NCBI RefSeq assembly: GCF_041333735.1
Contig: NZ_JBGKFB010000001.1
Span: 985,001 to 1,049,000, forward strand
Direction of reading: 5' to 3'
Length of the DNA stretch: 64,000 bases
DNA from: Veillonella sp.
GTDB lineage: Bacteria; Bacillota; Negativicutes; Veillonellales; Veillonellaceae
In this document: positions 44,539-54,391 of the stretch, piece by piece
How the letters are laid out: each line of letters begins with the position of its first letter
Numbering within the stretch: position 1 is the first letter of the stretch
Program-made: the position numbers and the translations under genes
Notes under the pieces: generated by a model
Database searches by the model: none
What the model saw: the letters and a program-made list of their open reading frames with translations, nothing else
What the model was told of the DNA's origin: nothing

Positions 44539-46821
44539 TTAGGAGGAGCAGCTAGTGCACTCATCCATTTCAAGGGATTGGTTACGGATGTAGTAGATTG
44601 TTTTAATACCTTGTTTGTACGCCTCAATATAAAGGTCGAGAATTTCTTTCGCTTTCATTTGAGGTGTAATGTACAAGTTGAAAGATTGTGCTTGGTCAAT
44701 ATGACGTTGACGGACGCCACAAGCTTTGATGGACCATTGTTGGTCGATTGTATGCGCCTCTTTGTAGAGCCAGAATGTTTTGTTGTTCAAATCTGGTGCA
44801 GTTTTTGGTGTGAAAGAACCTTTCTTTTCTTCGATGAAGAATTTTTTGAAGATAGGGTCGATACCAGCTGTTGTATTTGCAATGTTGGAAGTAGAACCAG
44901 TTGGAGCTACGGCCATCAAGTAACCATTACGGATACCGTATTTAGCAACATCTGCAGCTAATTGTTTCCAACGATCGGATATGTAGCCACGGCGTGTGAA
45001 GTATTCACCAGTTTCCCATTCGGAACCTTTGAATGCAGGGTATGCACCTTTTTCTTTCGCCAATTCCATGGAGGCTTTGATGGCATAGTAAGCGATGTTT
45101 TCGAACAATTTGTCCGCTACTTCGATATGCTCATCGGATTCCCATTGGATATCGTGATTTACGAGGTAGTGGTGGTAACCAGACGTACCAAGACCGATAG
45201 CACGGTATTTATCAGATGTCATACGAGACTCTGGCACTGGTGCTTGGTTGATGGAGATAACGTTATCTAACATACGAATTTGAAGAGCAATATTTTCTTC
45301 TAATTCTTCATCAGTAATACGGCCAAGACTGATGGAGTTCAAGTTACATGTAACCATGTCACCTGTATTTGTTTTAGTAGTAATCGTACCATCTTCGTTG
45401 ATGATTTCTTCAGCAAGGTTTGTGAAGCCAACGTTTTGTGCGATTTCGTGGCACAAGTTGGATGCGTAAATCATACCTGCATGTTTGTTAGGGTTTGCAG
45501 CGTTTACTGTATCGCGGAAGAAGATGAATGGTGTACCAGTTTCAACAGCGGAGCGCATGATTTTTTTCATCATGTCTAATGCTGGCACTTCGATGCCGTG
45601 TAAGTTAGGATCTTGTTCACATTCAAGGTAACGTTTTGTGAACTCTTTATTATCATCAGTGTCGTAGTAGTCTTCCAAAGCGTAGCCTTTTACCGCTAAG
45701 ATTTCATGAGGATCGAATAGTGTGAAGTTTTCACGAGCAATCATACGTTCCATGAAGAGGTTTGGAACGGAGATAGCAGGGAAGATATCATGCGCTTTAC
45801 GACGATCGTCACCATTGTTTGTACGAAGTTCTACGAATTCGTAGAAGTCTTTGTGCCAAATGTCGAGTGTTACTGTAGCGCCGCCCTTACGTTTACCTAG
45901 TTGGTCTACGGCAACTGCTGTATCGTTGTACAAACGGATCCAAGGAATAACGCCACCAGAGGAGTTTTTGAAACCGCGGATATCGGAGTTCAATGCACGA
46001 ACTTTACCAAGGTAGATACCAAGAGCACCACCGTGTTTAGATACGCGAGAGAACTTGCTATTTACATCGTAAATGGACCATAAGTTGTCATCTACACCAG
46101 AGATGAAGCAAGAGGACAATTGATGGAATGGTGTACCCGCATTTGCCAATGTAGGTGTAGCAGTTGTCATTTTTAATTGGCTCATCAAATCGTAGAATTT
46201 CTTAGCGTATTCTACTTTGTTTTCACCCTCTACCAATGCCAAGTGCATAGCGATAGCCATGAAACGTTCTTGAGGCAATTCGTAGATTTCTTTGTTGAAG
46301 CCTTTTACCAAGTAACGGTCAGCCAACAATTTAAGACCTTCATAGTTGAAGAGGTAGTCTCGTTTAGGTTTGATATAGTCGCCCAATTCTTGTAGTTCGT
46401 CAGGTGTATATTCAGTAACGAAGAAGTCTGCGTATTTTTTTTGTTCCACAAGCATATGTACAAGATTTGGGAAGTTACCGTAGCCGAATGCTTTATAACG
46501 GCGAGTGATAGCAGCTTCTTTATAGAGATCGAACAAGAAGAGGCGAGCCGCTACGAACTGCCAATCTTGGTTCATTTTATTAACTTGGTTGCCAAAACCG
46601 TCGTCTTTTTTAGAGATAACTTTTTCAATGGCTGTTTGTACTAAAGTTTTTTGAATCTCTTTAGTAGTCATACCATCAACGAATTGTAACTTCGCATCCA
46701 TTTCTAATTCTAGTGGATCACAAGAATCTAACCCCAAACATGCGAAGGCAATCATGCGTTTCGTTTTTTCAACGGACAACGGCTCGAAATGGCCATCCCG
46801 TTTCTTGATCATAATCTCCAT
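44539..46821 (-). CDS. nrdA: Class I ribonucleotide reductase alpha subunit
   Basis: 760 residues, the NrdA-type length. An N-terminal ATP cone (KRDGHFEPLSVEKTKRMIAFAC, about 5-95) is the allosteric activity domain. The barrel contains TPTLANAGTPFHQLSSCF with an active-site Cys, NLNSISLGRI with the radical Cys region, and APTGSTSNIANTTAGIDP. The C-terminus ends in a redox pair, ECTSCSS. It reduces ribonucleoside diphosphates. Promoter candidates lie in the A/T-rich region upstream. Confidence 0.95.
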   Translation of the reverse strand: MEIMIKKRDGHFEPLSVEKTKRMIAFACLGLDSCDPLELEMDAKLQFVDGMTTKEIQKTLVQTAIEKVISKKDDGFGNQVNKMNQDWQFVAARLFLFDLYKEAAITRRYKAFGYGNFPNLVHMLVEQKKYADFFVTEYTPDELQELGDYIKPKRDYLFNYEGLKLLADRYLVKGFNKEIYELPQERFMAIAMHLALVEGENKVEYAKKFYDLMSQLKMTTATPTLANAGTPFHQLSSCFISGVDDNLWSIYDVNSKFSRVSKHGGALGIYLGKVRALNSDIRGFKNSSGGVIPWIRLYNDTAVAVDQLGKRKGGATVTLDIWHKDFYEFVELRTNNGDDRRKAHDIFPAISVPNLFMERMIARENFTLFDPHEILAVKGYALEDYYDTDDNKEFTKRYLECEQDPNLHGIEVPALDMMKKIMRSAVETGTPFIFFRDTVNAANPNKHAGMIYASNLCHEIAQNVGFTNLAEEIINEDGTITTKTNTGDMVTCNLNSISLGRITDEELEENIALQIRMLDNVISINQAPVPESRMTSDKYRAIGLGTSGYHHYLVNHDIQWESDEHIEVADKLFENIAYYAIKASMELAKEKGAYPAFKGSEWETGEYFTRRGYISDRWKQLAADVAKYGIRNGYLMAVAPTGSTSNIANTTAGIDPIFKKFFIEEKKGSFTPKTAPDLNNKTFWLYKEAHTIDQQWSIKACGVRQRHIDQAQSFNLYITPQMKAKEILDLYIEAYKQGIKTIYYIRNQSLEMDECTSCSS

Positions 46822-47250
46822 TACTGTTCCCCTTGAGTACTAAAATCGATAAAACTGTTAATTAAGCATATATAAGATTAGACCAAAAAGTATAAAATAT
46901 CTTTAAGTTAAGTCTAATCAGAAAAATAAGAAAACTACAATATATGGTAGTTTTCTTATTAAGCTTATACATTATGTTACGATTATAGCGAAAAAATTCT
47001 ATACATTCAATATTGACATTTAGAAATTTATGAATCTAGTATGCTTAAATTTATCGATATAGTTGTAAATGCTAGAAAGTACTATATAAGACACATATAT
47101 GATGATTTTGAATGATATATCTCTTTTGAGAATATTAAAATTGTATATGTTAGTAAATCAAATTTCGTTCTATATACTATTGTGATTTATTTTATTAAAA
47201 GCATGTTATATATGTCCTATAATAGATATATAGTAAATAGGAGGTAAGAC
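46822..47250. other. 429-base A/T-rich intergenic region between nrdA and the flavodoxin-like gene
   Basis: It holds GATTAGAC (46876-46883) with its complement GTCTAATC (46912-46919), flanking a minus-strand TATACT for nrdA. A perfect hairpin AATAAGAAAACTAC/GTAGTTTTCTTATT (46925-46960) is followed by a T run on the minus strand. A TATAAT (47218-47223) and AGGAGGT serve the plus-strand gene. The terminator-like hairpin lies upstream of nrdA with no minus-strand gene before it, so a short RNA or leader control is possible. Confidence 0.5.
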
Positions 47251-47766
47251 ATGAAGTCTATTGTTATATATTCTTCCCTTACGGGAAATACGAAACAAGT
47301 GGCAGAGGCTATTACTAGTGTATTGCCAGCAGGTACACCATGTGTATCCATGAAAGAATTGCCTTCCGATATAGCATCCTATGATCTTGTGTTTGCAGGC
47401 TTTTGGGTGGATAAAGGAACAGCCAATAAAGAGGCTCGTGATGTACTCGCTACATTACATAATCCTCACATTGCTTTGTTTGCCACAGCTGGTGTGCCAC
47501 CGCAAATGGCACATGCTAAGGAAAGTCTCATCAATGCGGCGAACTGTTTACCCGATGGTATAGAGCCGGTTGGAACATTTATCTGCCAAGGTAAGGTAGA
47601 CCCTAAGGTTATCGAAATGATGTATAAAATGTTCCCTAAGGGACATAGCCATGGCCAATCAGCTGATAGAGATGCACGACACAAACAAGCTGCAGTACAT
47701 CCAAATGAAGACGATTGTAAAGCGGCACAAGAATTTGCTAAAGATATTTTTACAAAGCTTAATTAA
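47251..47766 (+). CDS. Flavodoxin-like protein
   Basis: A 171-residue flavodoxin-fold protein. The FMN phosphate loop SSLTGNTKQVAEAI is at residues 8-21 and FAGFWVDKGTANKEA supplies the second flavin contact; ALFATAGVPPQMAHA follows. The C-terminal part is His- and Lys-rich (KGHSHGQSADRDARHKQ). Free-standing flavodoxin-like proteins carry electrons or act as small reductases; the partner is unknown. AGGAGGT precedes the ATG. Confidence 0.85.
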   Translation: MKSIVIYSSLTGNTKQVAEAITSVLPAGTPCVSMKELPSDIASYDLVFAGFWVDKGTANKEARDVLATLHNPHIALFATAGVPPQMAHAKESLINAANCLPDGIEPVGTFICQGKVDPKVIEMMYKMFPKGHSHGQSADRDARHKQAAVHPNEDDCKAAQEFAKDIFTKLN

Positions 47767-47771
47767 TGAAT

Positions 47772-47805
47772 AAAAGCAGTACCCCTTACGGGGTACTGCT
47801 TTTGT
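47772..47805 (+). terminator. Intrinsic terminator after the flavodoxin-like gene
   Basis: AAAAGCAGTACCCC, loop TTAC, perfect complement ending in TTTT. Confidence 0.88.
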
Positions 47806-47855
47806 AATATTACAATAGGGTACTAAGTCTATATCGTATTTATCATACTTTTAAT

Positions 47856-49415
47856 TTAATTATACAGCACATTAAATTTAAGTTTACGTGTATCGAATTG
47901 GTTTATGAAGTACGACGTAATCAATAGCTTATATCCATTGCCTTCTATAATGACAGGATCGATGGCTGTTTTATCGACGGTAAGGAACTTATCATAAATA
48001 TGATGCACCTCTGTCACACCATTTGGTAGAGACACCTCTAAATCAAGGCCTTTGTTGAGGAACTTGAAGGAGATGGAGTCGAAGTTGGCAGATTCTACTT
48101 CGTATTCCTTAAGGTCTTTTTCATAGACTATTAATTCAATGTTTTCAATGTATTTATCGTAGCCTGCAATAGAAATAACCTTTGGTGCAGACAAAGCATC
48201 AAAATTAATATATTCAACGCGTCTGCCGTTTGTTGGGTTGGTATCTGGCAGTTTTAAATCATCTACAGGGACATATGGTGTGCCATAGTCCGTGAAGTTA
48301 GGGTCAAAGGTAGCAGCTATTGGTAGGCTTGCATGCCATTCGCCATCGACTTTAGTATAGGTCACAAATTCACGATATGTTGTATAGCCTATGAATGGCG
48401 TCAAAAGGACAGCACCTAAGGCTAGAGCCATAACGGTTGTGTGTACAGAAGGTTTTAAACCTTTCACCAGAGAATATACATTGTGTACTAAGAAGATTAG
48501 ATTGAATGCACTTACGTAAATTGTATTGAGCCAGAGGATTGGTTCATTAATAACACGCTTACCGATAAGGGCTAAGCACAATGTAGTTAACGTAATGAAC
48601 AAGAAGCACAGGATTTGCTGTGTTCTGCTGCTTTCACTCGATCTAAAGCTAGCCAAGTAGAATAGGTAGAAAATGGCTACATACGGATAGTAGGTGTAGA
48701 AGAAACGCGTATCCTCTCGAAGCCCTAACAGGATCAAGACTAAATAGATGTTAGCTAGAATGCCTGTAATAATGGACGCCTTTGGCAAGATAATGCCGAA
48801 CACAACGGTAAAGAATTTACTTGGTGCTGGCGGACCCGCTGGATCCTCTTTGTAAGAACATACCATAGATAAACAAATGAATATGTTAATGGATGCAAGC
48901 ACCTTAAAAATAGTTTCTTCAATGTTGAATGGTTGGTCAATGATAATGAAGAAGAACCATAAACTCATGATGATAACAATGTTATATAAAGTAGACGTAA
49001 CAAGGGTGATGCCAATCCGTTTGATGCGATTAATGATTTCACCGATGTAGTATTCACCAGGCGATGTGAAATACAAGGCAATCATGGAGTACAGCCATAG
49101 GTACGATATATTTTCCGTGGCTATCTCAATGCCCCGCACATAGCCATAGGTTTCGTGAATCATATAAAGGCCAACGCTGATTCCGATACTTACTAAGGTA
49201 TATATTATGGAAAACTTTCGTGCCCTTGTTATATAGCTTTGTAATATAACGATAAAGAAATACAGTGAGTATAGCTTAAGATCGATTTCGGAAAACCAAT
49301 CTTGTTCAATATACAACGGTGTACAGGAAAATACGGCAATCAATACCAGTAATATAGGCGACTGCATTGCTAGGTCCCGCAGCGAAGACCATAAATGTTT
49401 AATGGCAAATTTCAT
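47856..49415 (-). CDS. Membrane protein, DUF4153-like
   Basis: A 519-residue protein with about ten hydrophobic segments in the first 350 residues and a soluble, beta-rich extracytoplasmic C-terminus (about 360-519: EWHASLPIAATFDPNF, DTNPTNGRRVEYINFDALS). The layout resembles DUF4153 membrane proteins of Firmicutes; I am not certain of the family. Function unknown. It is convergent with the flavodoxin-like gene and divergent from the alcohol dehydrogenase gene. Confidence 0.6.
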   Translation of the reverse strand: MKFAIKHLWSSLRDLAMQSPILLVLIAVFSCTPLYIEQDWFSEIDLKLYSLYFFIVILQSYITRARKFSIIYTLVSIGISVGLYMIHETYGYVRGIEIATENISYLWLYSMIALYFTSPGEYYIGEIINRIKRIGITLVTSTLYNIVIIMSLWFFFIIIDQPFNIEETIFKVLASINIFICLSMVCSYKEDPAGPPAPSKFFTVVFGIILPKASIITGILANIYLVLILLGLREDTRFFYTYYPYVAIFYLFYLASFRSSESSRTQQILCFLFITLTTLCLALIGKRVINEPILWLNTIYVSAFNLIFLVHNVYSLVKGLKPSVHTTVMALALGAVLLTPFIGYTTYREFVTYTKVDGEWHASLPIAATFDPNFTDYGTPYVPVDDLKLPDTNPTNGRRVEYINFDALSAPKVISIAGYDKYIENIELIVYEKDLKEYEVESANFDSISFKFLNKGLDLEVSLPNGVTEVHHIYDKFLTVDKTAIDPVIIEGNGYKLLITSYFINQFDTRKLKFNVLYN

Positions 49416-49562
49416 AGATGTCTCTCCCTCTATAAATATAAATACCCCCTCTTATTATTAGTATACCTGTTTTCTGGTGAAAGCCCTATGAGGTTTTACA
49501 TGCTTTTAAATATCCTTTACAATAACACTAAGAACTAGTTTTCAAAGAAAAGAGGTTGTCAC

Positions 49563-50735
49563 ATGGAATTCTCTTATTTTTTACCTGTAAACATCCAATT
49601 TGGTTGGAATAAAGTAGATAATATTGCTGATTTTGCTGCACCGTATGGCAAGAAAGCACTTATTGTAACTGGTCGTACTAGTGCTAAAAAATCTGGTTTA
49701 TATGACCGGGTGGTAGCAAAGCTTGATGCAGCTCATATCGGTCATGTATTGTTTGATCAAGTAGATGCCAATCCATTGACCACAACTGCCTTAGACGGCG
49801 CTGCGTTAGCTAAATCTGAAGACTGTGATATGGTTATTGCTATCGGCGGTGGTTCCATCATGGACTGTGCCAAAGGGATTGCCTTTATGGCGGTGAATGA
49901 AGGCGATATTAACGACTATATTTTCAACCGTAAAACAAGTGATAATGCGCTGCCTCTTATTGTTATTCCCACGACTTGTGGTACCGGCTCTGAAGGTAAT
50001 GGCTTTGGGGTGCTTACCAATCCTGAAACAGGGGATAAGAAATCTTTGCGTTGTAATGCTATTGTTCCAAAGGTATCCATCGTAGATCCTGCCGTAATGG
50101 GTACAATGCCACCTCATGTATTGGCGTCTGTTGGCTTTGACGCACTATGCCACAACATCGAAGCCTATACCTCTAAAACGGCGCAACCTTTTACAGATGC
50201 TTTGTCTCACTATGCAGTCATGCTATTGGCGCAATACCTCGTACCTCTATATAAACATGTGAAAGCCGTTGCAGATGGTAAACCTGAAGTTCTGAGCGAA
50301 AAACAACTCACAAAAGCTTGGGAATCAGTAACCCTTGCCAGTACAATTGGCGGTATGGTAATCAATACGGCAGGTGTAACCTTGGCTCATGGTATGGAAC
50401 ACCCTGCCAGTGGTCTTAAAGATATTACACACGGCGTGGGCCTTGCCGTTATTGAACCTGTTGTAGTGGAATACACTTGGAGTGCTAACCCTGATAAATT
50501 CGGCGCATTAGCTCGTATCTTTAACCACGGCGATGGCTCTGAACTAGGTGAAGCCTTACGTTTAATTGTGCACGAATTAGATTTGACAACGAATCTTACA
50601 GAACTAGGTTTTACGAAAAAAGACATTCCTTGGCTTGTAGATAACGTATACGTTGTGGCTACAGGCAATATAGCTAATACAGTGGCTGAAATAAGCCGTG
50701 AAGATATTGAAGCGTTGTATAAGAAAATGTTCTAA
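49563..50735 (+). CDS. Iron-containing alcohol dehydrogenase (butanol dehydrogenase-like)
   Basis: A 390-residue group III alcohol dehydrogenase that reduces aldehydes with NAD(P)H. NAD-binding GGGSIMDCAKGI and TTCGTGSEGNGFGVL are typical. The metal ligands fit the family: Asp in GFDALCHNIEAY with its His, and His residues in TLAHGMEHPAS and DITHGVGLAV. The closest type by eye is YugJ/BdhA. An AAGAGG site lies upstream. It is followed after 24 bases by a membrane protein gene. Confidence 0.93.
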   Translation: MEFSYFLPVNIQFGWNKVDNIADFAAPYGKKALIVTGRTSAKKSGLYDRVVAKLDAAHIGHVLFDQVDANPLTTTALDGAALAKSEDCDMVIAIGGGSIMDCAKGIAFMAVNEGDINDYIFNRKTSDNALPLIVIPTTCGTGSEGNGFGVLTNPETGDKKSLRCNAIVPKVSIVDPAVMGTMPPHVLASVGFDALCHNIEAYTSKTAQPFTDALSHYAVMLLAQYLVPLYKHVKAVADGKPEVLSEKQLTKAWESVTLASTIGGMVINTAGVTLAHGMEHPASGLKDITHGVGLAVIEPVVVEYTWSANPDKFGALARIFNHGDGSELGEALRLIVHELDLTTNLTELGFTKKDIPWLVDNVYVVATGNIANTVAEISREDIEALYKKMF

Positions 50736-50759
50736 GTGTTGTCATTATAGGAGAGAGTT

Positions 50760-51590
50760 TTGTTCCAAGGATTTTATGGCCTATTAACGGTTATGCTATG
50801 CGTGTTGTTTGTAATTGTAGCAATCTTATTTAATTTAGCGCCTATTACATACATTGTTTTTGGTATAGCTATAGTATTGAGTTTGTTACTGCAATATAGG
50901 CGCTTTAAGAAACAGTCCATATCTGAAAGTGCTCATAGCCGATTGGCTTGTGGGTTGTTTATTGTCATAACCCTTAGCATATCTTGGCTCGTAGCTGATT
51001 GGGTTAAGTATGATACTCAAACGACTCATGATCAAATGGATGGTTTTGAGTTTAGCACAATGGATTGGAAACGGGGCTGGCCTAATAATGATGAATTACC
51101 GGAAGGCTTAAAGCGTCCAAAGGAGCTTCCAGAAGGGGTTCTCAGAGCTTCTGCATCTGGTGATAGCTTAGTTTGGGCAAATGCATATCCTACGAGATAT
51201 ACTGTATTAGAGGGAGACCCTAAAGTAATCTCACAGTATGAAATGATAGCTAAGCAAAATGCTACCTATACAGCGCAAATTGATGCGGATGGTGTATTGC
51301 GTGATTTAGACACTGGGGAGAAAAAGCGTTTTATATCTCATCCCAATAGCTATAACGTTATAGAGAGCATCGAGGAAGAACCTCTGAACTTACCACAACG
51401 AAATTTTATAGAGTGGTTACGCTTTGCACCTCGAAAAGAGACAAAAACTGTAGTTAAAGATACATATAACTCTACTCGAAATCATAGATTATATGTGTTT
51501 GTAGATGATGGTAATACTAAAAGACCTCATTTCGTGGAACTTTTGATCAGTAATGATGGGACACGGGCTGTGTTTTATCAATCTAAGTAA
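50760..51590 (+). CDS. Membrane-anchored protein of unknown function
   Basis: A 276-residue protein with three membrane segments in the first 85 residues (GLLTVMLCVLFVIVAIL, ITYIVFGIAIVLSLLL and LFIVITLSISWLVADWV) and an external or cytoplasmic charged domain behind them. I recognise no family. A TTG start at 50760 is read because AGGAGAGA sits just before it. It probably shares a transcript with the alcohol dehydrogenase gene. Confidence 0.7.
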   Translation: MFQGFYGLLTVMLCVLFVIVAILFNLAPITYIVFGIAIVLSLLLQYRRFKKQSISESAHSRLACGLFIVITLSISWLVADWVKYDTQTTHDQMDGFEFSTMDWKRGWPNNDELPEGLKRPKELPEGVLRASASGDSLVWANAYPTRYTVLEGDPKVISQYEMIAKQNATYTAQIDADGVLRDLDTGEKKRFISHPNSYNVIESIEEEPLNLPQRNFIEWLRFAPRKETKTVVKDTYNSTRNHRLYVFVDDGNTKRPHFVELLISNDGTRAVFYQSK

Positions 51591-51718
51591 TTTGAGTAGG
51601 TATTGTTGTGGAGAACGTAAATGCGACAGTGTTTAATCCGGAACGAACGCGAATGATTACTGTAGATATAGATATGTATCATTAGAGTTGGGCAGAGTTT
51701 GTATATAAAATTTGGAAC

Positions 51719-51752
51719 AATACTTGAATATATTCTAATGTATTCAAGTATT
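51719..51752. other. Perfect 12-bp inverted repeat upstream of the symporter promoter
   Basis: AATACTTGAATA and its complement (51741-51752) around a 10-base spacer. There is no T run. It ends 4 bases before a consensus -35 box, so it may be an operator. The 130 bases before it hold only a short non-conserved frame. Confidence 0.6.
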
Positions 51753-51756
51753 GGAA

Positions 51757-51785
51757 TTGACAGCATTAAAACATATCTTTATAAT
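51757..51785 (+). promoter_or_regulatory. Perfect consensus sigma-70 type promoter
   Basis: TTGACA (51757-51762), exactly 17 bases, TATAAT (51780-51785). It is the best match to the consensus I found in the window. Confidence 0.88.
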
Positions 51786-51814
51786 ATGATTTAAAGAGAC
51801 TAGGATGTATCAAC

Positions 51815-51849
51815 AATCCCAGCCCTAGGGTTGGGATTTCTTTTTTTTG
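51815..51849 (+). terminator. Terminator between the consensus promoter and the symporter gene
   Basis: AATCCCA-G-CCC, a 2-base loop, GGG-T-TGGGATT and TCT8. It lies only about 25 bases after the predicted start and 35 before the symporter ATG. It would yield an RNA of about 55 bases unless bypassed, so it looks like an attenuator or a short RNA gene. Confidence 0.82.
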
Positions 51850-51883
51850 TCTCAAGTAGTTTAATTTTTAGAGAGGTGTTTTT

Positions 51884-53203
51884 ATGGCAGATCAAAATAA
51901 CAAAAACGTAGATACCTTAGCTCAAGAGATTACTTTAAAAAGTCGTGGGCAAGGTAAATTACGTCAGTTCATTTTATGGATGGGTGCACTTATTATCGGT
52001 GCTATTTTAGGTTGGCAACATATTCCAGCGTTAAATGAATTATTTAATTTTATTGCAGCTGTGTTTACACGTTTATTCCAATTCATCGCAATTCCAACGG
52101 TATCATTAGCAGTAATTACTACATTGTCTATGCTAGGTGCTAAAAAAGATACAGGACGTATCTTTGGTCATGCTGTGACATATACATTGTTAACAACAAT
52201 TTGTGCAGCCGCTGTTGGTCTTGGTTTATTCCTTTGGATTGCTCCAGGTAACTTACCACTTGATGTAATCGGTGCTGGTGCAGCGCAAGTACCTGAAAAA
52301 CTAGGTCATGTAACATATTATGATCATTTCTTATCCGTTATTCCTAATAATATTTTGAAACCATATTTGGAAGGTAACGTATTATCTGTTATGTTTATCT
52401 CCGCTTCTGTTGGTTTAGCTTTTGCGTTTATGCCTCGTACAGAAGGTCGCGAAGCAGTATTAAAAGTATTGTTCGGTTTACAAGAATTACTATTTACATT
52501 GATTAAAGCATTACTTTATGTATTGCCAATCGGTATCCTTGCCTTCGCAGGTCAATTATCTGCTCAAATTGAAGCGGGAGTAATCGTTGGTGCTTTAGGT
52601 AAATATACTGCTGTTGTTATCGGTGGTAACTTAATACAATTCTTTATCGTAATTCCATTGTTCTTGTTGTTCCGTGGCTTGAATCCTGTGGACGTATTCC
52701 GTAAAATGTCCCCAGCTGTAGCTGTTGCGTTGTTCACTAAATCCTCTGCTGCAACATTGCCAGTAACATTGGCGTCTGCTGAGGATAATTTGAAAGCTCA
52801 CCCTGCAGTAGCTCGTTTCGTATTGCCAATTTGTACAACAATTAATATGAATGGTTGCGCAGCTTTCATCCTTGTAACATCCTTATTCGTAATGCAAAAT
52901 GCAGGTATTGAATTGACGATGGGCACAATGATTGCTTGGTTATTTATTGCTGTTCTTGCTGCTATTGGTAATGCTGGCGTTCCAATGGGTTGTTACTTCT
53001 TAACATTGTCCTTGATGAGCTCTATCGGTGCACCAATCGGCTTGCTCGGTATCATCTTACCAATCTATACGATTATCGACATGATTGAAACTGCTGAAAA
53101 CGTATGGTCTGACGCGTCTGTATGTGCTATGGTTGACCATGATCTTCAAGGCAAATTGGACGACTCCAGTGGGGACGATATGCCACAATTCCAAGGTGCT
53201 TAA
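51884..53203 (+). CDS. Dicarboxylate/amino acid:cation symporter (DAACS family)
   Basis: A 439-residue sodium- or proton-coupled carrier of the GltP/DctA/SstT family. AIPTVSLAVITTLSML is in helix 2-3, the hairpin segment TKSSAATLPVTLASAE corresponds to the family's serine-rich loop, and NMNGCAAFILVTSLF is the substrate-site helix 7 (family NMDGTA). The Asp-to-Asn change in that motif (NMNG) sets it apart from glutamate carriers, so serine/threonine or another substrate is possible. GAGAGGTG precedes the ATG. Preceded by a promoter-terminator leader. Confidence 0.9.
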   Translation: MADQNNKNVDTLAQEITLKSRGQGKLRQFILWMGALIIGAILGWQHIPALNELFNFIAAVFTRLFQFIAIPTVSLAVITTLSMLGAKKDTGRIFGHAVTYTLLTTICAAAVGLGLFLWIAPGNLPLDVIGAGAAQVPEKLGHVTYYDHFLSVIPNNILKPYLEGNVLSVMFISASVGLAFAFMPRTEGREAVLKVLFGLQELLFTLIKALLYVLPIGILAFAGQLSAQIEAGVIVGALGKYTAVVIGGNLIQFFIVIPLFLLFRGLNPVDVFRKMSPAVAVALFTKSSAATLPVTLASAEDNLKAHPAVARFVLPICTTINMNGCAAFILVTSLFVMQNAGIELTMGTMIAWLFIAVLAAIGNAGVPMGCYFLTLSLMSSIGAPIGLLGIILPIYTIIDMIETAENVWSDASVCAMVDHDLQGKLDDSSGDDMPQFQGA

Positions 53204-53253
53204 TTTTAGTAACTAGCTAAACTTAAGAAAATACTTAATTATATAACTCAAAT

Positions 53254-53286
53254 AAAAGGTTATCCTGTAAGGGATAACCTTTTTTG
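53254..53286 (+). terminator. Intrinsic terminator after the symporter gene
   Basis: AAAGGTTATCC with its complement around a 6-base loop and T6. Confidence 0.88.
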
Positions 53287-53371
53287 ATGACTCTACAAGT
53301 ATTAAAAGGTACAATACTAGTAGAGATTGAAGTTTATTGTAGTGGTTGTTATAAAGCTAAGGAGTTGTATT

Positions 53372-54283
53372 GTGAAAAGAATATATTCATACATTGCTGC
53401 ACTGTTAATGCTAAGTCTTATGGCTTCACAAGTACATGCAAAAGAGCAGGTTACTCAAAGTGATATTTCTGGTAGTGCTAAAGAGAAGTGCGTTAGTAGT
53501 GAACAAACTAATGATAAGATTGAAGCTGATTTACAAAGACATTTGGAAAGAATGAAGGCAGAGGACATAGCTAAGGGGTATTTACGTGAAGAAAAAACGT
53601 ATGCTGAAGAAGTTAGTTTAGTTCGGGGCAGATTGTATCATTCAACGGATAAGCTCATTCATGATGAGAAAAAGACTACTCTTTTATCGTATCCTGTGGG
53701 AAGGAAGGTTCCTTGTAAGAAGAGTTTAAAGGATATAGATTCATATACAGACACAATTACTCGTAAAGGCATGACATTCCGCATTCCAAAAGGTGCAGAG
53801 TTGAAGATGTTCTATATGTTAGATAACAATATTTTTATAGAGTATGAGATAGGAGATATTTGGTATTCTATTCAGATTATTCCTTTAGATGTAGATCATC
53901 CTGATAGTAAAGATATAGAAAACAAAGTACTTGTAGATAAAGAGTATAATTTCTATCACACATTGCAAGTATATTGGCGTATGTGGGGAATCTTTGATGA
54001 GTTACAAAATCCTACTTATTCAGCGGTATGGAATAATGGCTTGCCTGGAATGTTAGTGGATTCATACAATCCAGATAAGGAATCTAATTTACTATTTGCT
54101 GCATATGATGGACGGTATGCTGTATTTAATCAGCTGGTATATAATCCAAGTACGAGTCCTTTTACTCATGAGCAGTTAAGAAACACGATTGAATATTTTG
54201 ATTCTAATAACAATCCAGAGTTTAAGGCTAAAAAGCATAGATTATTCCCTGATGAGAGGATAATTCGTATATATGAGTACTAG
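53372..54283 (+). CDS. Secreted protein of unknown function
   Basis: A 303-residue protein with a Sec signal peptide ending QVHA (about residue 23), then a charged helical stretch (30-80) and a beta-rich domain (about 130-290: GMTFRIPKGAELKMFYM, IWYSIQIIPLDVDHP, AAYDGRYAVFNQLVY). I do not recognise a family. A GTG start at 53372 has AAGGAG 6 bases upstream. It is monocistronic. Confidence 0.75.
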   Translation: MKRIYSYIAALLMLSLMASQVHAKEQVTQSDISGSAKEKCVSSEQTNDKIEADLQRHLERMKAEDIAKGYLREEKTYAEEVSLVRGRLYHSTDKLIHDEKKTTLLSYPVGRKVPCKKSLKDIDSYTDTITRKGMTFRIPKGAELKMFYMLDNNIFIEYEIGDIWYSIQIIPLDVDHPDSKDIENKVLVDKEYNFYHTLQVYWRMWGIFDELQNPTYSAVWNNGLPGMLVDSYNPDKESNLLFAAYDGRYAVFNQLVYNPSTSPFTHEQLRNTIEYFDSNNNPEFKAKKHRLFPDERIIRIYEY

Positions 54284-54391
54284 TACAAAACCTATATTAC
54301 TAGATATATAATTTGTGTTATACTTCTATATAGAATAATATCGAATTAATAGAAGGCTAGTTGGCATATTCTGTGCAGACTAGAGATTAGA

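Noticed and set aside
51610..51687. Short frame beginning GTG after the membrane protein gene
   Set aside because: About 25 codons with no ribosome site or similarity I recognise; possibly a gene remnant, but not supportable.
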